Shown: positions 1 through 12,600 of the stretch, one piece after another
How the letters are laid out: each line of letters begins with the position of its first letter
Numbering within the stretch: the first letter of the stretch is position 1
Source: Escarpia spicata
Lineage: Eukaryota > Annelida > Polychaeta > Sabellida > Siboglinidae
Assembly (NCBI GenBank): GCA_963995525.1
Contig: OZ023205.1
Location: forward strand, 45,020,704-45,084,703
Length of the DNA stretch: 64,000 nucleotides
Reading direction: 5' to 3'
Translations under genes and position numbers: made by a program
Notes under the pieces: model-generated
What the model was told of the DNA's origin: nothing
Databases searched by the model: none
Seen by the model: only the letters and a program-made list of their open reading frames with translations

Positions 1-890
1 ATCTTGGGAAGAATGGGCGAATTATACATTATAAATAATATATTTTAGGTAATACATGTTTAAGTTTGTTTAACATTCCAGTTATTTTAATGATTTTATT
101 CGCTGTTTTGTTTTATGGCTGTCCCAATTTAGGTGTTGCTTTATGGTGATACCTAAACAATTAATATCATGTACACATTCAATATTTGTCCCATGAATTT
201 CTATTTTAGGAAGTGCGATTTCCTTTTGGGGAAAATACCATGAATTTAGATTTGTTAATGTTAAGAGAAAGTTTGTTTGCTTTTAGCCACCTGCATATAT
301 CTTCTAATTCTTTATTTATATTTTGATTTTGGACTTGGCCATCCGGAGATTGGAATTTATTCAATGTACAAAAAACAGTGGTGTCGTCTGCATACATTAT
401 GAATTTAAAATGATCAATGGAAAATAGTATGTCATTGATATATATAATAATTAGAAGGGGTCTTAAAATAGACCCTTATGAGATACCTGTGTTTATGGTA
501 CCTTCTTCCAACTTGTAATCGCCAATTTCAACATATTACTTTAAAATTACGATTGTGTCAGTAGTTTTTACATAGATCTAGTGCTGCACAATGTATTCCA
601 TAACAATTTAGTTTTTGTAATAATATGTTATGATCAATTGTGTCAAAGACTTTAGAAAGGTCTAGGTATATGTTTATTGGAGTTGCTGATTTGTGAAGTT
701 GTTGGACAACTCTGTCTATTATTTCTAGAGTGGCAAGTTCCGCAGAATGGTTTTCCTTAAACCTGTATCGATTCTCATAGTATTATAAGTTATTGGAATT
801 AAAGTTTTCGTGTATTTGAGTAACCGTAAATCTTTCAAATATCTTGTAAATATGTGCATCTCACTTTCAACTTGTGGGAACCATAAAGAA
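1..890 (-). pseudogene. Degraded non-LTR retrotransposon reverse transcriptase fragment
   Basis: Reading the minus strand gives reverse-transcriptase pieces in several frames: a palm segment resembling LDLSKVFDTIDH near 620-690 and the catalytic YADDTTVF motif near 375-400, followed by a typical post-catalytic segment with ANKLSLNINKSKF. Stops and frame changes separate the pieces, so no protein is made. The motif order is that of LINE ORF2 proteins. It probably belongs to the same old insertion as the endonuclease fragment at 1850-2400, with the tRNA-bearing repeat between them inserted later. The clade (Jockey, RTE or CR1 type) cannot be fixed from this piece. The 3' end lies outside the window. 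Confidence 0.7.
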
Positions 891-1327
891 CTACAAGTAG
901 GACTTTCAGAATAATGATTACAGTTTGGAACAAAACATTATCACCATGCTAGCAGATCGGACGGGACACATTGGAACCAGGGTTGCAGCGTGACGTCACA
1001 CTTCGGTGCTCTGTTTAATTTTAAATTACTGTATTACAGTTCTTGGAGTGAATATACATATTGGATAAATATATCCGGGGTGGAAGATAGACGGTTACAC
1101 CGGCGACTACCGAACCTTATTTATATTACATAGTTACCCCTTGGGGTATATTGTCAGCATTGATGGTCTCGTTAGACGTTACACAAAACGCACACACACT
1201 TCCGACGAAAACTTTAACAGCTATTGAATAACGTTATTAGTTTCACGTTGTTGTTATTTATCATTACATAATGTTTACCCCGAGACCACCACTCCATATA
1301 ATTATTCGCAACGCTTTCAAACGAAGA

Positions 1328-1348
1328 CCCCCCCCCCCCCCCCCCCCC
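1328..1348. repeat. Poly-C homopolymer (21 C)
   Basis: An uninterrupted run of 21 C residues inside the left tRNA-bearing arm. The other arm has only a short G-rich match here, so the run expanded after duplication or is a length error. Confidence 0.85.
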
Positions 1349-1451
1349 GAAACGCTAACGCTAAGATACGTACATACTTATACGTACATATGTACATATA
1401 CGTGCATACGTACATACGTATGTATGTATGTACTATGTACTACGTGACATC

Positions 1452-1524
1452 GGCCGCGTGGCCTAATGGATAAGGCGTCTGACTTCGAATCAGAAGATTG
1501 CGGGTTCGAGTCCCGTCGTGGTCA
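1452..1524 (+). tRNA. tRNA-Arg (anticodon TCG)
   Basis: The 73-nt cloverleaf is complete: acceptor GGCCGCG/CGTGGTC (two G-T wobbles), D arm with box A-like TGGCCTAATGG, anticodon stem TCTGA/TCAGA enclosing CTTCGAA (anticodon TCG, reads CGA), T arm GCGGG/CCCGT with loop TTCGAGT, and discriminator A. A TTTT run directly follows and would end RNA polymerase III transcription. The body is identical to two other copies in the window. It is structurally intact, but its position in a dispersed repeat means it could be a mobile or duplicated copy rather than a main cellular gene. Confidence 0.93.
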
Positions 1525-1849
1525 ATTTTAGTGACTTTACTGGAGTATTCACATATTAACGTTTTGTTAATGGCTGTTGCCAGTGTTGCTATGTGAGAGA
1601 ATAGTTCCACATTGTTGACATCGAGGGTGCAGTGGTCTCAGTGGGCGAGCAGTTGGTGCTCTCAAAGATAGTGCAATTGAAGAGTTTAGAGAATCTCAGC
1701 AAGTTCAGTTGGAGCTCTGAAGGGTGTTGCAGTTAGAAATGCTTTGGGGAGAGGGTGATGCTTGAGGTCTGAACGGGGTGTGCAGTTGGGTTTTTTTGGT
1801 GGGAACCCCAACAAACAACCGCGCTAAATCAATGTGCACCTAATTAGTT

Positions 1850-2400
1850 ATTCTTTTATATTAATTAGTTCATATCCACCAATAGACCGTAGACGTGATA
1901 GTGTAGAATGTTCAAATAAACATAAACATGTTATTTCAATAAATTGACCTTCCCAAGTGCCTGTATTAGCGTGGGTATTTACATATTTGTAATTGTATTT
2001 GTTGCTGAGGTAGATGGCCAAGCCAGCATGTGCACTGCAGATTATACCTTGGCATAGTAATGTATGTCCATCTATTTGAAATAAAGAAGTGTCAGCCTCT
2101 TCATCGAGCCATGTTTCCTGTAAACATAAAGCACTAATTTCACAGCCACTACGTCTGAATGTCTACAGCCTTATTTAAATTTCGTTAATTTTTGCATTTA
2201 AACTCTGACAGTTTAGGCTTATCACGATAAATTTGCTTTACTTGTTCGTTAAATGGTTTATTAAATTACCATTGTCAATGTATGATGAATGTTGAAATGG
2301 TTCAATATCCCAATATTAATTAATTTCATTCGGTTATAATATGTGATAGAGATAATTTTTCTCTAGACCACCAAATTGCGCTAAGAAATAATTGTTATTA
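1850..2400 (-). pseudogene. LINE apurinic-like endonuclease domain fragment
   Basis: Minus-strand translation gives an EEP endonuclease N-terminus: a segment like SLNCQSLNAKINEI (metal-binding Asn), then LCLQETWLDEEAD (catalytic Glu), then AHAGLAIYLSNKYNYKY. Several in-frame stops interrupt it, so it is dead. The order and spacing match the 5' part of LINE ORF2 proteins, consistent with the reverse-transcriptase fragment at 1-890 on the same strand being the rest of the insertion. The open frame at 2467-2781 just upstream may be more of it, but it has no recognisable domain. Confidence 0.6.
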
Positions 2401-2756
2401 ATCATATTGGAAAATTGGATAAACAATAGTGCTTTATGTTTACAGGAAACATGACATAAACATGGACTAGTCCTTGTGAAAGAGCTGCACAAGATATATG
2501 CCCTGAGAGTTTCCCCAGTGGCGATCGATGTCGAGCTCTGGGTGATTGGTTTGTTCGTAGTGGTGGCCGAGGCATAACTGTGAATATTCAGGCCTGTGAT
2601 GATGATGTTCTTTTTTCGAATTTTTTTCCAGATCGTTCACGTGTGCCTCAAACTTTGATATGCGCCCGTCTTTCGCCTTGATGATCTGCACCGGCGGATT
2701 TCGTTCATCTCGGATTTGTTCTGTTTCGGAGTTAACAACAAACATCCAATCATGTA

Positions 2757-3165
2757 AAGTAAAGACACCAAAATTGACCACGACGGGACTCGAACCCGCA
2801 ATCTTCTGATTCGAAGTCAGACGCCTTATCCATTAGGCCACGCGGCCGACGTGATTACGTACGGGGCCATTCATTAAGTACGTCACGCTTACAGGGTGGG
2901 GGTTCTTCGGTTGGAAGCTTTGCGAATCCCTACATGGGAAGGTGGTGGTCTCGGGGTAAACGCTATGTAATGATAAACAACAACAACTAATATCTGAAAC
3001 TAATACCGTTAGTCAGTAGCTGTTACAGTTGTCGTCGGAAGTATGTGTGCGTTTTATGTAACGAGAGCATCAGTGCTGACAAAATACCCCAAGGGGTAAC
3101 TATGTAATATTAATAAGGCGGATATCTTTACCCCACTCTGTATATTCACTCCATGACCTGTAGCA
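2757..3165 (-). repeat. Right arm of the tRNA-bearing inverted repeat
   Basis: Reverse-complement counterpart of 1075-1545, centred on the second tRNA-Arg gene. Beyond the tRNA it contains 'ggggccattcattaagtacg', a motif also seen in modified form beside the third tRNA-Arg at 55.2 kb. Confidence 0.6.
2775..2847 (-). tRNA. tRNA-Arg (anticodon TCG), inverted copy
   Basis: The reverse complement has the same 73-nt cloverleaf as the copy at 1452-1524, with every stem intact and the same discriminator base, followed by a T-rich stretch. The 3' flank also matches the first copy for about 25 bp, so it was duplicated with its surroundings rather than arising independently. Confidence 0.93.
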
Positions 3166-3329
3166 CATTCATTTAAAATAAAAAAACAAGAATAATGTTT
3201 TATTATGTAATCAGAAATTAATAGATAATCAAGTGACCATTGCATTGCATGTTTCATTGAGGAGTGCATTTTCGACCTGCGACTGCAGGTTCCCAAAAAC
3301 CTCCAACTGCGCAACCCGTTCTGACCTTT

Positions 3330-3640
3330 GTATGTATGTATGTATGTATGTATGTATGTATGTATGTATGTATGTATGTATGTATGTATGTATGTACGTA
3401 TGTATGTACGTATGTATGTACGTATGTACGTATGTATGTACGTATGTATGTACGTATGTATGTACGTATGTATGTATGTATGTATGTATGCATGTATGCA
3501 TGTATGCATGTATGCATGTATGCATGTATGCATGTATGCATGTATATATGTATGTTTGTACGTATGTACGTGTGTACGTATGTATGTATATGTTTGTGTG
3601 TGTATGTATGTATGTACGTATGTTTTTTTGTAATACGCAT
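3330..3640. repeat. (TGTA)n microsatellite with TGTACG and TGCA variants
   Basis: About 310 bp of tetranucleotide repeat, grading from pure TGTA to TGTACGTA and then TGCATGTA. All six frames are open only because of the repeat; none is a gene. Confidence 0.95.
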
Positions 3641-3659
3641 GCATGTTTACGTTTTCCTC

Positions 3660-4380
3660 ATATACGGATTGTACATCGGGCGTCAAACTGTCACTCAAAG
3701 GTTGATCCGGGGGCCTGGGGGCACGTGCCCCCTAGGGTTTCGTAATTTGGTGTGCCCGTAGACCTTGTATAATGGGCCCACGCGAACGTGCCCTCTACAC
3801 CATTTGAAATGCGCCCCCGTTCACGTTACAATAATGTAAAGTTACGCTGAAGCAGCTGCGACAAAATTACAACCCCCCCCACACACACACACACAAACAC
3901 ACCCCTCCACCCGTCTTCCGATGTTACGGTCGAGCCAGACGAACCAGACGAGCCAGCGGAGAAGGGAGAAGCTGAAGACGAAGATACGAAAATAGAAAAA
4001 TTATCAACAGCTGTTATTTTTCGAAATACCTTGTATGTCGCTGAATATACCATCCCATCCTCATACGAGCGAGTCATGATGCATAAGCAACGATGCTGTG
4101 AGGTTTCTAACATTTGGTAAATCTTGCTATCGTATCTTTAACGTATGAACTACCACGATATCCCGTCCGGGACGGGCATTTGTGTTAGTGGACATGGTGT
4201 GTGTATATATGTATGTACTATGTGTGTACGTATGTACGTATGTTTGTACGTATGTATGTATGTTGACCTTTTCTTCCTACATGGCTTGAACATCGAACGC
4301 CAAAATGTCACGCATAGACGGATCCAGGGGGCCTGGGTTGTAAGTGATCTTGCCGGTCCTTTGGTGTGGTTCATATATTA
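3660..4380. repeat. Dispersed repeat with G-rich 'gatccgggggcctggg' block
   Basis: Two neighbouring pieces (about 3670-3870 and 4270-4350) share a block of the form GATCC-G-run-CCTGGGGG followed by 'ttggtgtgcccgtagacc'. A third copy lies at 12,600-12,860. They look like termini of one transposon family that I cannot name. The stretch between them holds a short (CA)n run and no credible gene. Confidence 0.5.
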
Positions 4381-4714
4381 ACATTTTTTCTTTTTTCGAA
4401 ATTCATCCATGGGTTGGGGATCTTGGAGGATCACAATTTTTAAATGGCACTTATAAATGTCCGTCAGTTTTGCATGTCTGCCGCTGAAACATCATCAAAC
4501 CATATTCTTAATAAAAATTCGCAAAAAAGAAGAAGGTGTTTTTAATTAATGTATTGATATTTAGAATACATTATTATATTCGACAGCTGTCAGCGGTCAC
4601 CCAGTTTCAGAAGTTCAAAGACGATGACAAGGAAGATTAATTTGCCTAGTTTGAATTGTATATTGCATTAGCCAATAGAAATGATGGAAACCTGTCATAT
4701 GATGTGTAACTACT

Positions 4715-6150
4715 ACCACCCAAACTACTATTGGAAATTGTAGAACAAATTAGCATACCGCTTGCAACAGTTTTCAACTTGTCATTAGAAGAGGGAGTGG
4801 TTCCTTTAGAATGGAAAGAAGCAAACATTATACCGTTATTTTAAAAAGGTTCGAGACACAAGTCAAATAAGTATAGACCAGTTAGTTTAACATCGGTGAT
4901 TTGTAAATTATTAGAAAGACTAATTAAATATCACATGGTGGATTTTCTTGTTAAACATAACTTGATAAACCCATCTCAACATGGGTTTCTAAAAGCGAGG
5001 TCATGATTAACAAATATGTTATGTTTTTTGGAAGATATCACTAAGTGGGTAGATGATGGATCACCAGTAGATATCATCTACTTAGATTTTCAAAAAGCTT
5101 TTAACAAAGTGCCACATCAAAGATTACTGCTTAAACCAAAGGCCCATGGCATAGGAAATGGTATAATTAACTGGATAGAAAAATGGCTGATTGACAGAAG
5201 ACAACGGGTAGTTGTTGATGGGGAGGCTTCAAACTGGAAATCAGTTTTCAGTGGGGTTCCACAGGGATCAGTACTGGGACCTATATTATTCTTAATATAT
5301 ATAAACGATTTGGACGATGATATAGCTAGCAAGGTGTTGAAATTTGCAGATGATACAAAAGTGTTTAGAAGGATTAAAAGTGATGGAGATAGACAGCATT
5401 TACAAGATGATCTTGACAGGTTGATCAAATGGTCTGAAAAGTGGCAAGTGTTGTTCAATTTTTGGAAATGTAAATGCCTTCACACAAGACATGGGAACGA
5501 ATATGTAGAATATATAATGGGGGGAACTGTACTAAGTACTACTGTAAAAGAAAAAGACTTAGTGCTGACAATTAGTGCTCACATGAAGGTTTCAGAGCAG
5601 TGAGGAATTGCAGCTTCAAAAGGAAATCAAATCCTTGGATTGATTAGGCGAAATATAGCATGTAAAGAAAAAGAACTAATAATACCGCTGTACAAACCAA
5701 TAGTTAGGCCTCATTTAGAATATTGTATACAAGCGAGGAGGCCATACCACAAGAAGGACATAGATATGCTAGAAAGAGTACAGAGGAGAGCGACTAAAAT
5801 GATACCAACACTGAGGGATCTTAGTTATGAAAAACGCCTAAAAGAATGTGGTTTAAACAACACTAGAGACCAGGAGATTGAGAGGAGATCAGATAGAAGT
5901 GTTTAAAATATTGAATGGTTACGAAAATATTGATAGAAATGTTTTTTCAGTTAAGAAAGATAGAAAGACTAGAGGAAATAAATAAAGTTACATTAGTAAA
6001 GGAACAGTGTAGATTAGACGTAAGAAAGTTCTCATATTCACAAAGGACTGTGAATGAATGAAACAGATTATCTAATGATTGTGTGGGTGCTAGTAGTTTG
6101 AATATGTTTAAAATATATATATACACATACCTCAGAAGGGCTGGATATTT
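4715..6150 (+). pseudogene. 5'-truncated, decayed CR1-type LINE ORF2 fragment
   Basis: The segment matches the reverse-transcriptase and C-terminal part of the two longer CR1 copies in this window. Palm motifs YLDFQKAF, GVPQGSVLGP and the catalytic FADDTKVF are visible (5016-5603), with the thumb and C-terminus at 5640-6150. Stops at several points break the frame (for example after KVSEQ at 5601), and the endonuclease and ORF1 are missing. It is more diverged than the other two copies and so older. Its 3' end is met head-on by the 3' tail of the next, opposite-strand copy at about 6155. Confidence 0.85.
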
Positions 6151-6254
6151 AACAAGACAAGACAAGATTTAACAAGATTGCCACCCAGAGAATTAACTCT
6201 AGGTAGCAGGTGGACAAGGAAGCCCTTGGCTTTTCGAGAGTCCGACCTTTTTAT

Positions 6255-9152
6255 CTATGTGTATCCCGCCCGTCTGAGGTATGTGTCGATTTTGTTTTTA
6301 AACATATTCACGCTACTAGCACCCACACAATCAGCAGGTAATCTGTTCCATTCATTTACAGTTCTTTGTGAAAATGAAAACTTTCTTATATCCAATCTAC
6401 TCTGCTCCTTTGCTAATGCAAGATCATGTCCTCTAGTCCTTCTATCTTTCTTAACTGAGAAAAACATATTTCTATCAATATTTTCATAACCCTTCAATAT
6501 TTTAAACACTTCTATCTGATCTCCTCTCAATCTCCTGGTCTCTAGTGTTGTTAAACCGCATTTTTTTAGGCGTATTTTATAACTAAGATCCCTCAGATTT
6601 TGTATCATTTTAGTTGCTCTCCTCTGCACTCTTTCTAGCATATCTATGTCCTTCCTGCGATATGGCCTCCACGCTTGAATACAATATTCTAAATGAGGCC
6701 TAACTATTGTTTTGTACAGCGGTATTATTAGCTCTTTTTCCTTATACGTTATGTTTCGCCTAATTAATCCAAGGATTTGATTTCCCTTTGAAGCTGCAAT
6801 TCCGCACTGCTCTGAAATCTTCATATCAGCACTAACGGTTAACCCTAAGTCCTTTTCTTTTACAGTAGTACTTAGTACAGTACCCCCCATTGTATATTCT
6901 ACCTCTTCGTTCCCATGTCCTATGTGGAGGCATTTACATTTCCCAAAATTGAACATCATTTGCCATTTTTCAGACCATTTCATCAACCTGTCAAGATCAT
7001 CTTGTAAATGCTGTCTATCTCCATCACTTTTAATCCTTCTAAACACTTTTGTATCATCCGCAAATTTCAACACCTTGCTTGTTATTTCATCATCCAAATC
7101 GTTGATGTATATTAAGAATAATATAGGACCTAATACTGATCCCTGTGGTACCCCACTCAATACCGATTTCCAGTTTGAAGCCTCCCCATCAACTACTACA
7201 CGTTGTCTTCTGTCAATCAGCCATTGTTCTATCCAGTTTATTATACCATTTCCTATGCCATGGGCCTTTAGTTTAAGCAGTAATCTTTGATGTGGTACTT
7301 TGTCAAAAGCTTTTTGAAAATCTAAGTAGACGATATCTACTGGTGTTCCCTCATCTACCCACTTAGTGATGTCTTCCAAAAAACATAACATATTTGTTAA
7401 GCATGACCTCGCTTTAAAAAAACCATGTTGAGATGGGTTTATCAAGTTTTGTTTAGCAAGAAAATTCACCATGTGATCTTTAATTAGTCTTTCTAATAAT
7501 TTACAAATCACTGATGTTAAACTCACTGGTCTATAGTTCTCTGACTTGTTTCTCGAACCTTTTTTGAATAACGGTATAATGTTTGCTTCTTTCCATTCTA
7601 AAGGAACCACTCCCTCTTCTAATGACAAGTTGAAAACTGTTGCAAGTGGTATGCTAATTTGTTCTACAATTTCCAATAGTAGTTTGGGTGGAATACCATC
7701 CACTCCAGGTGATTTATTTTCCTTCATAGCCCTTATTTTCTTAGCTACCATTTCCGGGGTTACAATTAATTGTCCTAAATAGTCTGAATCTGCCCCCTTG
7801 AACTTAGCCTTTGGTATTGGCAGTGAACTAATATCTTCCCTGGTAAACACTGAACTAAAGTACTCATTCAGGTCTTCTGCCATTATGAATCCCTCTGATA
7901 TCATATTTCCAGCACTATCTTCTAGAGGACCGACCTTATCTTGAACTTTCTGTTTGCTTCGAACATACGCATAAAAACTCTTGCTGTCATGTTTTATATT
8001 ACTAGCTAATTGTTGTTCATAGCTTCTCTTTGAATTTCTAATTTCAGCTGTAGCTTGGTTAAGTGCTTCTTTATAATTGTTGTAGTCTTCATCATTTCCA
8101 GTACATCTATATGACTTCCACATCATTTGTTTATACTTAATTTTTCTAATGGCTTCTTTCGATAAGTGTTTCTTTTTGGACCGTTTTCCTTGGTTTTTGA
8201 AGGGTACAAATTTATCGATTATGCACTTAATTTCACTCTTTAATATATTCCAGCATTCTGTTGCCGTCTTATTTTTCAGTGTCTTATTCCAGTCTATCTT
8301 TGCTAAATATTTCCTCATGTCCTTATACCTTCCTTTGTGGAAATTTCTCCTATACTGCTTTTTGCTATTCCTTTCTGATTTTACTTTGATGGTAAAATGT
8401 ATCTGGTTGTGATCACTACTCCCCAGTGGCTCACATATCTTGACATTGTCAACTAATTCATTCTGTGAGGACAAAACTATGTCTAACACATTCTCACCCC
8501 TGGTTGGTTCTAGCACATGTTGAGAAAGGAATGTATCTTGAACTAAAACTAAAAACTTGTGGTCCTCTCTCCCCATACTCTGTAGAGATTTCCATTGTAT
8601 ATGCCCATGGTTAAAATCCCCCATAATAATACAGTCCCGTTTGCTTACTTCCCTTATAGCGTTTTGTATTTTTTAATTATCTTCTATGCTTATGTTTGGA
8701 ATTCGATAAACCAACCCAACCGTCAACGTTGAGTTTCCTGTAACTATGTTACACCAAACAGCTTCTTCGCAATCTGCTTCTCTTTCTAATCTTATTTCAT
8801 AAGCCTGAATAGATTCTTTAATATATAAAATAACTCCACCTCCCTTTCTTCCTATTCTATCTTTTATAAACATTACATATCCTGTCAGTCCCAATTCAGC
8901 ATCTGATATATCGGTGGTGGTCCAGGATTCGGTTATACCTATTATATGAGGGTCAATATCTTCTACCATAATGTTTAGTTCATTTCTTTTGTTTACTATA
9001 CTCCTTGCATTTAAACAAACACATTTATATCCAGCTTCAGAAGAGTTTTCCAGACTGTTATTTGTTGATTTATTTGTGCTGTCTTTATCTATGCCTCCAT
9101 TTTCAGGCTTTTCTGTGAGTCCCCCCTGCGAATCTAGTTTAAATAGATGCAA
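6255..9152 (-). pseudogene. CR1 ORF2: endonuclease plus reverse transcriptase, one nonsense codon
   Basis: ORF2 nicks target DNA and copies the element RNA by target-primed reverse transcription. From the N-terminus, the EEP endonuclease shows LNARSIVNKRNEL (metal site), ITESWTTTD (catalytic Glu), GDFNHGHIQW and GSSDHNQIHF (catalytic Asp-His). The reverse transcriptase follows with YLDFQKAFDKVPH, GVPQGSVLGP and FADDTKVF, and then the C-terminal LINE region. A single in-frame TAA at 8673-8675 splits the frame where the sister copy has a Glu codon; everything after it (from 8624) is one open frame of 789 codons. The 5' end overlaps the end of ORF1 by about 19 bases in another frame. One codon change separates this protein from a complete one. 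Confidence 0.9.
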
Positions 9153-10270
9153 CCTGTCCCACTGTCAACAGATTGCAGCAGATTCTCTGAGAAAACTGCT
9201 GCCCCCTTTCCACTAAGATGGAGGCCATCTCTCATGTACATATCTTCCCTCCCAACAAAGTATCCCCATAAATCTGTGAATCCCACCCCCTCTTCTTCAC
9301 ACATCTGCTCAGCTAGTGCATTGATTGCCATCCTCTTGCAGTTTCTATACGTTGCCCCCCTTCCTCCCATTACTGGCAAAATTCCTGACAAAATAACCTG
9401 TTCGACTCTCGTCTTCTTTAGCTTCCTCACTAACTGTCTATACTTCTGTACTATCGCAGTTGTTCCCTCCCTGTCTGCATTATTTGTTCCTACATGTACC
9501 AGTATAGACCCCCCCTTGCCATGTCCCAATACCTTCTCTACCCTGTCAGTTACATGTTCAATCCTAGCCCCCGGTAAACAAACAACGATGTCCTCCCCCT
9601 CGCTCAGTGTCTTGTCCGTCTTTCTCATAATGGAGTCACCCATAAACACCCTCTCTTTCCTCATTGCCCCCTCAATCACTGCCTTAGAATAGCTCCTTCT
9701 TCGGTTTGCATCTGTCTGGTTGTTGTCTTTCCCCCCTGCCGTCTTCTCTCCTGTCACATTCTCTTCCGATCCATTCTTTCCTGTCGCTTTTTCTCTTGTC
9801 ACCTTTCCTCCTGTCAGCGTCCCTTTTATCGACTTCTCTTCTATCACATTTGCTCTCACTTCCTTTCGTCCCTTCTTCTTTCGTCCCGTCTCATTTTCCT
9901 CTCTCCTCTCCCGTTCCATCTTCCCTCCCTCCTTCTCTACAGTCACTTTCTTCCCTGTCATCTTCACGCTTGTCACGTTTTCTGTTGTCGATTTTCCAAT
10001 TTCTTCCCCTCCAATCACCTTCTCTCCTCTCAATCTCCTTTCTTCAGTTTTCTTGCCACTGCTATTCTCCTTCAGTCTTGCAGTATCCTCACCTCTCTCC
10101 CTGTCTTCTCTCTCCGTTCGACCTGCCTCCTTGCTAATTCCCATCTCCATTCCCTTCACAATATCTGTCAACCTAACTATCTCCTTCTGCAAACACTCCA
10201 CCTTCCAACATCCAATGCACTGAAAGGTGAATCCTTCCTCCATGGTTTCTGCCCATGACTTTCCATGCAA
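9134..10270 (-). CDS. CR1 ORF1: Cys-rich finger, coiled basic region and SGNH esterase domain (5' truncated)
   Basis: This is the LINE ORF1 protein, thought to bind the element RNA. The N-terminus begins inside a Cys-rich PHD-like finger (CIGCWKVECL). A long low-complexity Lys/Glu/Thr-rich middle of about 170 residues follows, then a C-terminal SGNH-hydrolase-like domain: GDSIMRK (block I, nucleophile Ser), HVGTNNAD (block III) and DGLHLSGKG (block V, Asp-His). Kapitonov and Jurka described such an esterase domain in CR1 ORF1. The frame is open for 378 codons, but the natural start is missing because the copy is 5' truncated; the sister copy starts with an ATG at 38,991. The esterase substrate is unknown. 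Confidence 0.85.
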   Translation of the reverse strand: MHGKSWAETMEEGFTFQCIGCWKVECLQKEIVRLTDIVKGMEMGISKEAGRTEREDRERGEDTARLKENSSGKKTEERRLRGEKVIGGEEIGKSTTENVTSVKMTGKKVTVEKEGGKMERERREENETGRKKKGRKEVRANVIEEKSIKGTLTGGKVTREKATGKNGSEENVTGEKTAGGKDNNQTDANRRRSYSKAVIEGAMRKERVFMGDSIMRKTDKTLSEGEDIVVCLPGARIEHVTDRVEKVLGHGKGGSILVHVGTNNADREGTTAIVQKYRQLVRKLKKTRVEQVILSGILPVMGGRGATYRNCKRMAINALAEQMCEEEGVGFTDLWGYFVGREDMYMRDGLHLSGKGAAVFSENLLQSVDSGTGCIYLN

Positions 10271-10290
10271 AATCTACCCAGCTGTAAATA

Positions 10291-10366
10291 TGTGTAGATA
10301 AAAGGTCTTCCTTGTCCACCTGCCATCTAGAGTTAATTCTGTGGATGGCAATCTTGTTAAATCTTG
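10291..10366 (+). mobile_element. Short CR1 3'-end fragment, plus strand
   Basis: About 75 bp match the extreme 3' end of the CR1 family ('ccttgtccacctgc', 'gagttaattct', 'ggcaatcttgttaaatcttg') in the opposite orientation to the long copy next to it. It is either a severely truncated separate insertion or part of a rearranged one. Confidence 0.75.
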
Positions 10367-10440
10367 TAATTAGGTCCGCTTATATAAACGTCTGTTGTAC
10401 GCATTTCGCCATCTGGGCGCTGGCGAAGGACTGGGACAGA

Positions 10441-11647
<1,207 letters not shown>

Positions 11648-11649
11648 GA

Positions 11650-12600
11650 GAAACAGCCGCACCTCGCCTCAAAAAGGATCTCACTAACACCACGAGAGGC
11701 AACGAACTTATGTGTGAACAAAATAGGGTGTGCTGATCTGCCACTTCTCCAAAAAAAGTACGGAGAAAGACTAGACTTCATACACAGATCCGGCTTTGCC
11801 GTTACATTATTGCGATGTACGGATTGAACAGTAAGGTATTGATTTTTGCATATTTGACACGTTTTGCGTATACTGATGTATCACCGATGGTGTATGCATA
11901 TTATTGGTTTTGCTACTAATCTTTTAACACTGTACACTACGACTACATAGCGGACATCTTGCGCTACGTCACAAACTTCCAAGCATGTTTTCATTAAGAC
12001 ATTTTTAGTCAAGTTCTTTTCCTGCAACCGCTTGTAGTAACTGCTGTTTCTGCCGATGTAAAATGGGTGTGCATTAGAAAGATAACGCCTTAGGTGATTA
12101 GGAAACATAATTTTGTTTGATAATTTACCCCTACCAATGTGACACTTCTCGTCTAATTCCTTGACACACGTTGGACTTTGTCACGAAACACCATTTGAAA
12201 TGCCAAGAACGATTTATTCGATATATCTATTCCATACTTATGTACATGGATACAATTTTATTATAGGTAAAGAACAATTAAATATCATCAAATGTACTTC
12301 AACCACAGGTAAAGTACAAAAATATATATTCGATATAGCTAACCCACACGACTGTCCATTGGATACCGTTGAATTAAGTTAAAAATAAAGCGCGCAATGT
12401 AAATATGCGCCGTTTATTAAATCAAAGCCATGAATGAGAGAATGAATGGATGAGCTTTGCTTTGTTACAAAAAGAAGACATACATAATGAAATGGTAACA
12501 TAATAATTGAACAGATTTATGTGATTTACGAGATTCTTCATCAACTAAAAATAGGCACAACACTATGTCATGATCAAGAAAATTTAGTGGAGGAATCTTG
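11650..12600. other. No gene seen
   Basis: Unremarkable AT-rich sequence. Open frames are short and show no domain, splice or codon signal I can defend. Confidence 0.5.

Larger units (their letters stand above)
1075..1545 (+). repeat. Left arm of a tRNA-bearing inverted repeat
   Basis: This segment is matched in reverse complement by 2757-3165. Shared parts include the stretch around 'taccccttggggta', the CACACAC/GTCGTCGGAA stretch, the block reading 'gtttaccccgagaccacc', the tRNA itself and about 25 bp 3' of it. The arms are diverged and this one carries a poly-C run and a TACG-rich microsatellite, so the match is patchy. Confidence 0.6.
6155..10290 (-). mobile_element. CR1-type LINE, nearly full length, minus strand
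   Basis: The element contains most of ORF1 and all of ORF2 in the usual order, ending at 6155-6190 with the short 3' tail of 'atcttgttaa'-like units typical of CR1 elements, which lack poly-A. The 5' UTR and first codons of ORF1 are missing. It is closely similar to the plus-strand copy at 38.4-43.2 kb, so both belong to one fairly young family. Its 3' tail abuts the older CR1 fragment, and its truncated 5' end abuts a stray CR1 3' tail in the opposite direction (10,291-10,366). Confidence 0.9.

Noticed and set aside
2467..2781. 104-codon minus-strand frame with a His run
   Set aside because: No recognisable domain; overlaps the tRNA 3' flank. Possibly LINE remnant.
3054..3761. Several long open frames rich in Tyr-Ile-His-Thr or Met-Tyr-Val-Cys
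   Set aside because: They are six readings of one (TGTA)n microsatellite.
9147..10223. Ser/Pro/Phe-rich open frames on the plus strand
   Set aside because: Antisense shadows of the CR1 ORF1 Lys/Glu-rich linker; the same shadows recur at 39.1-40.4 kb minus.
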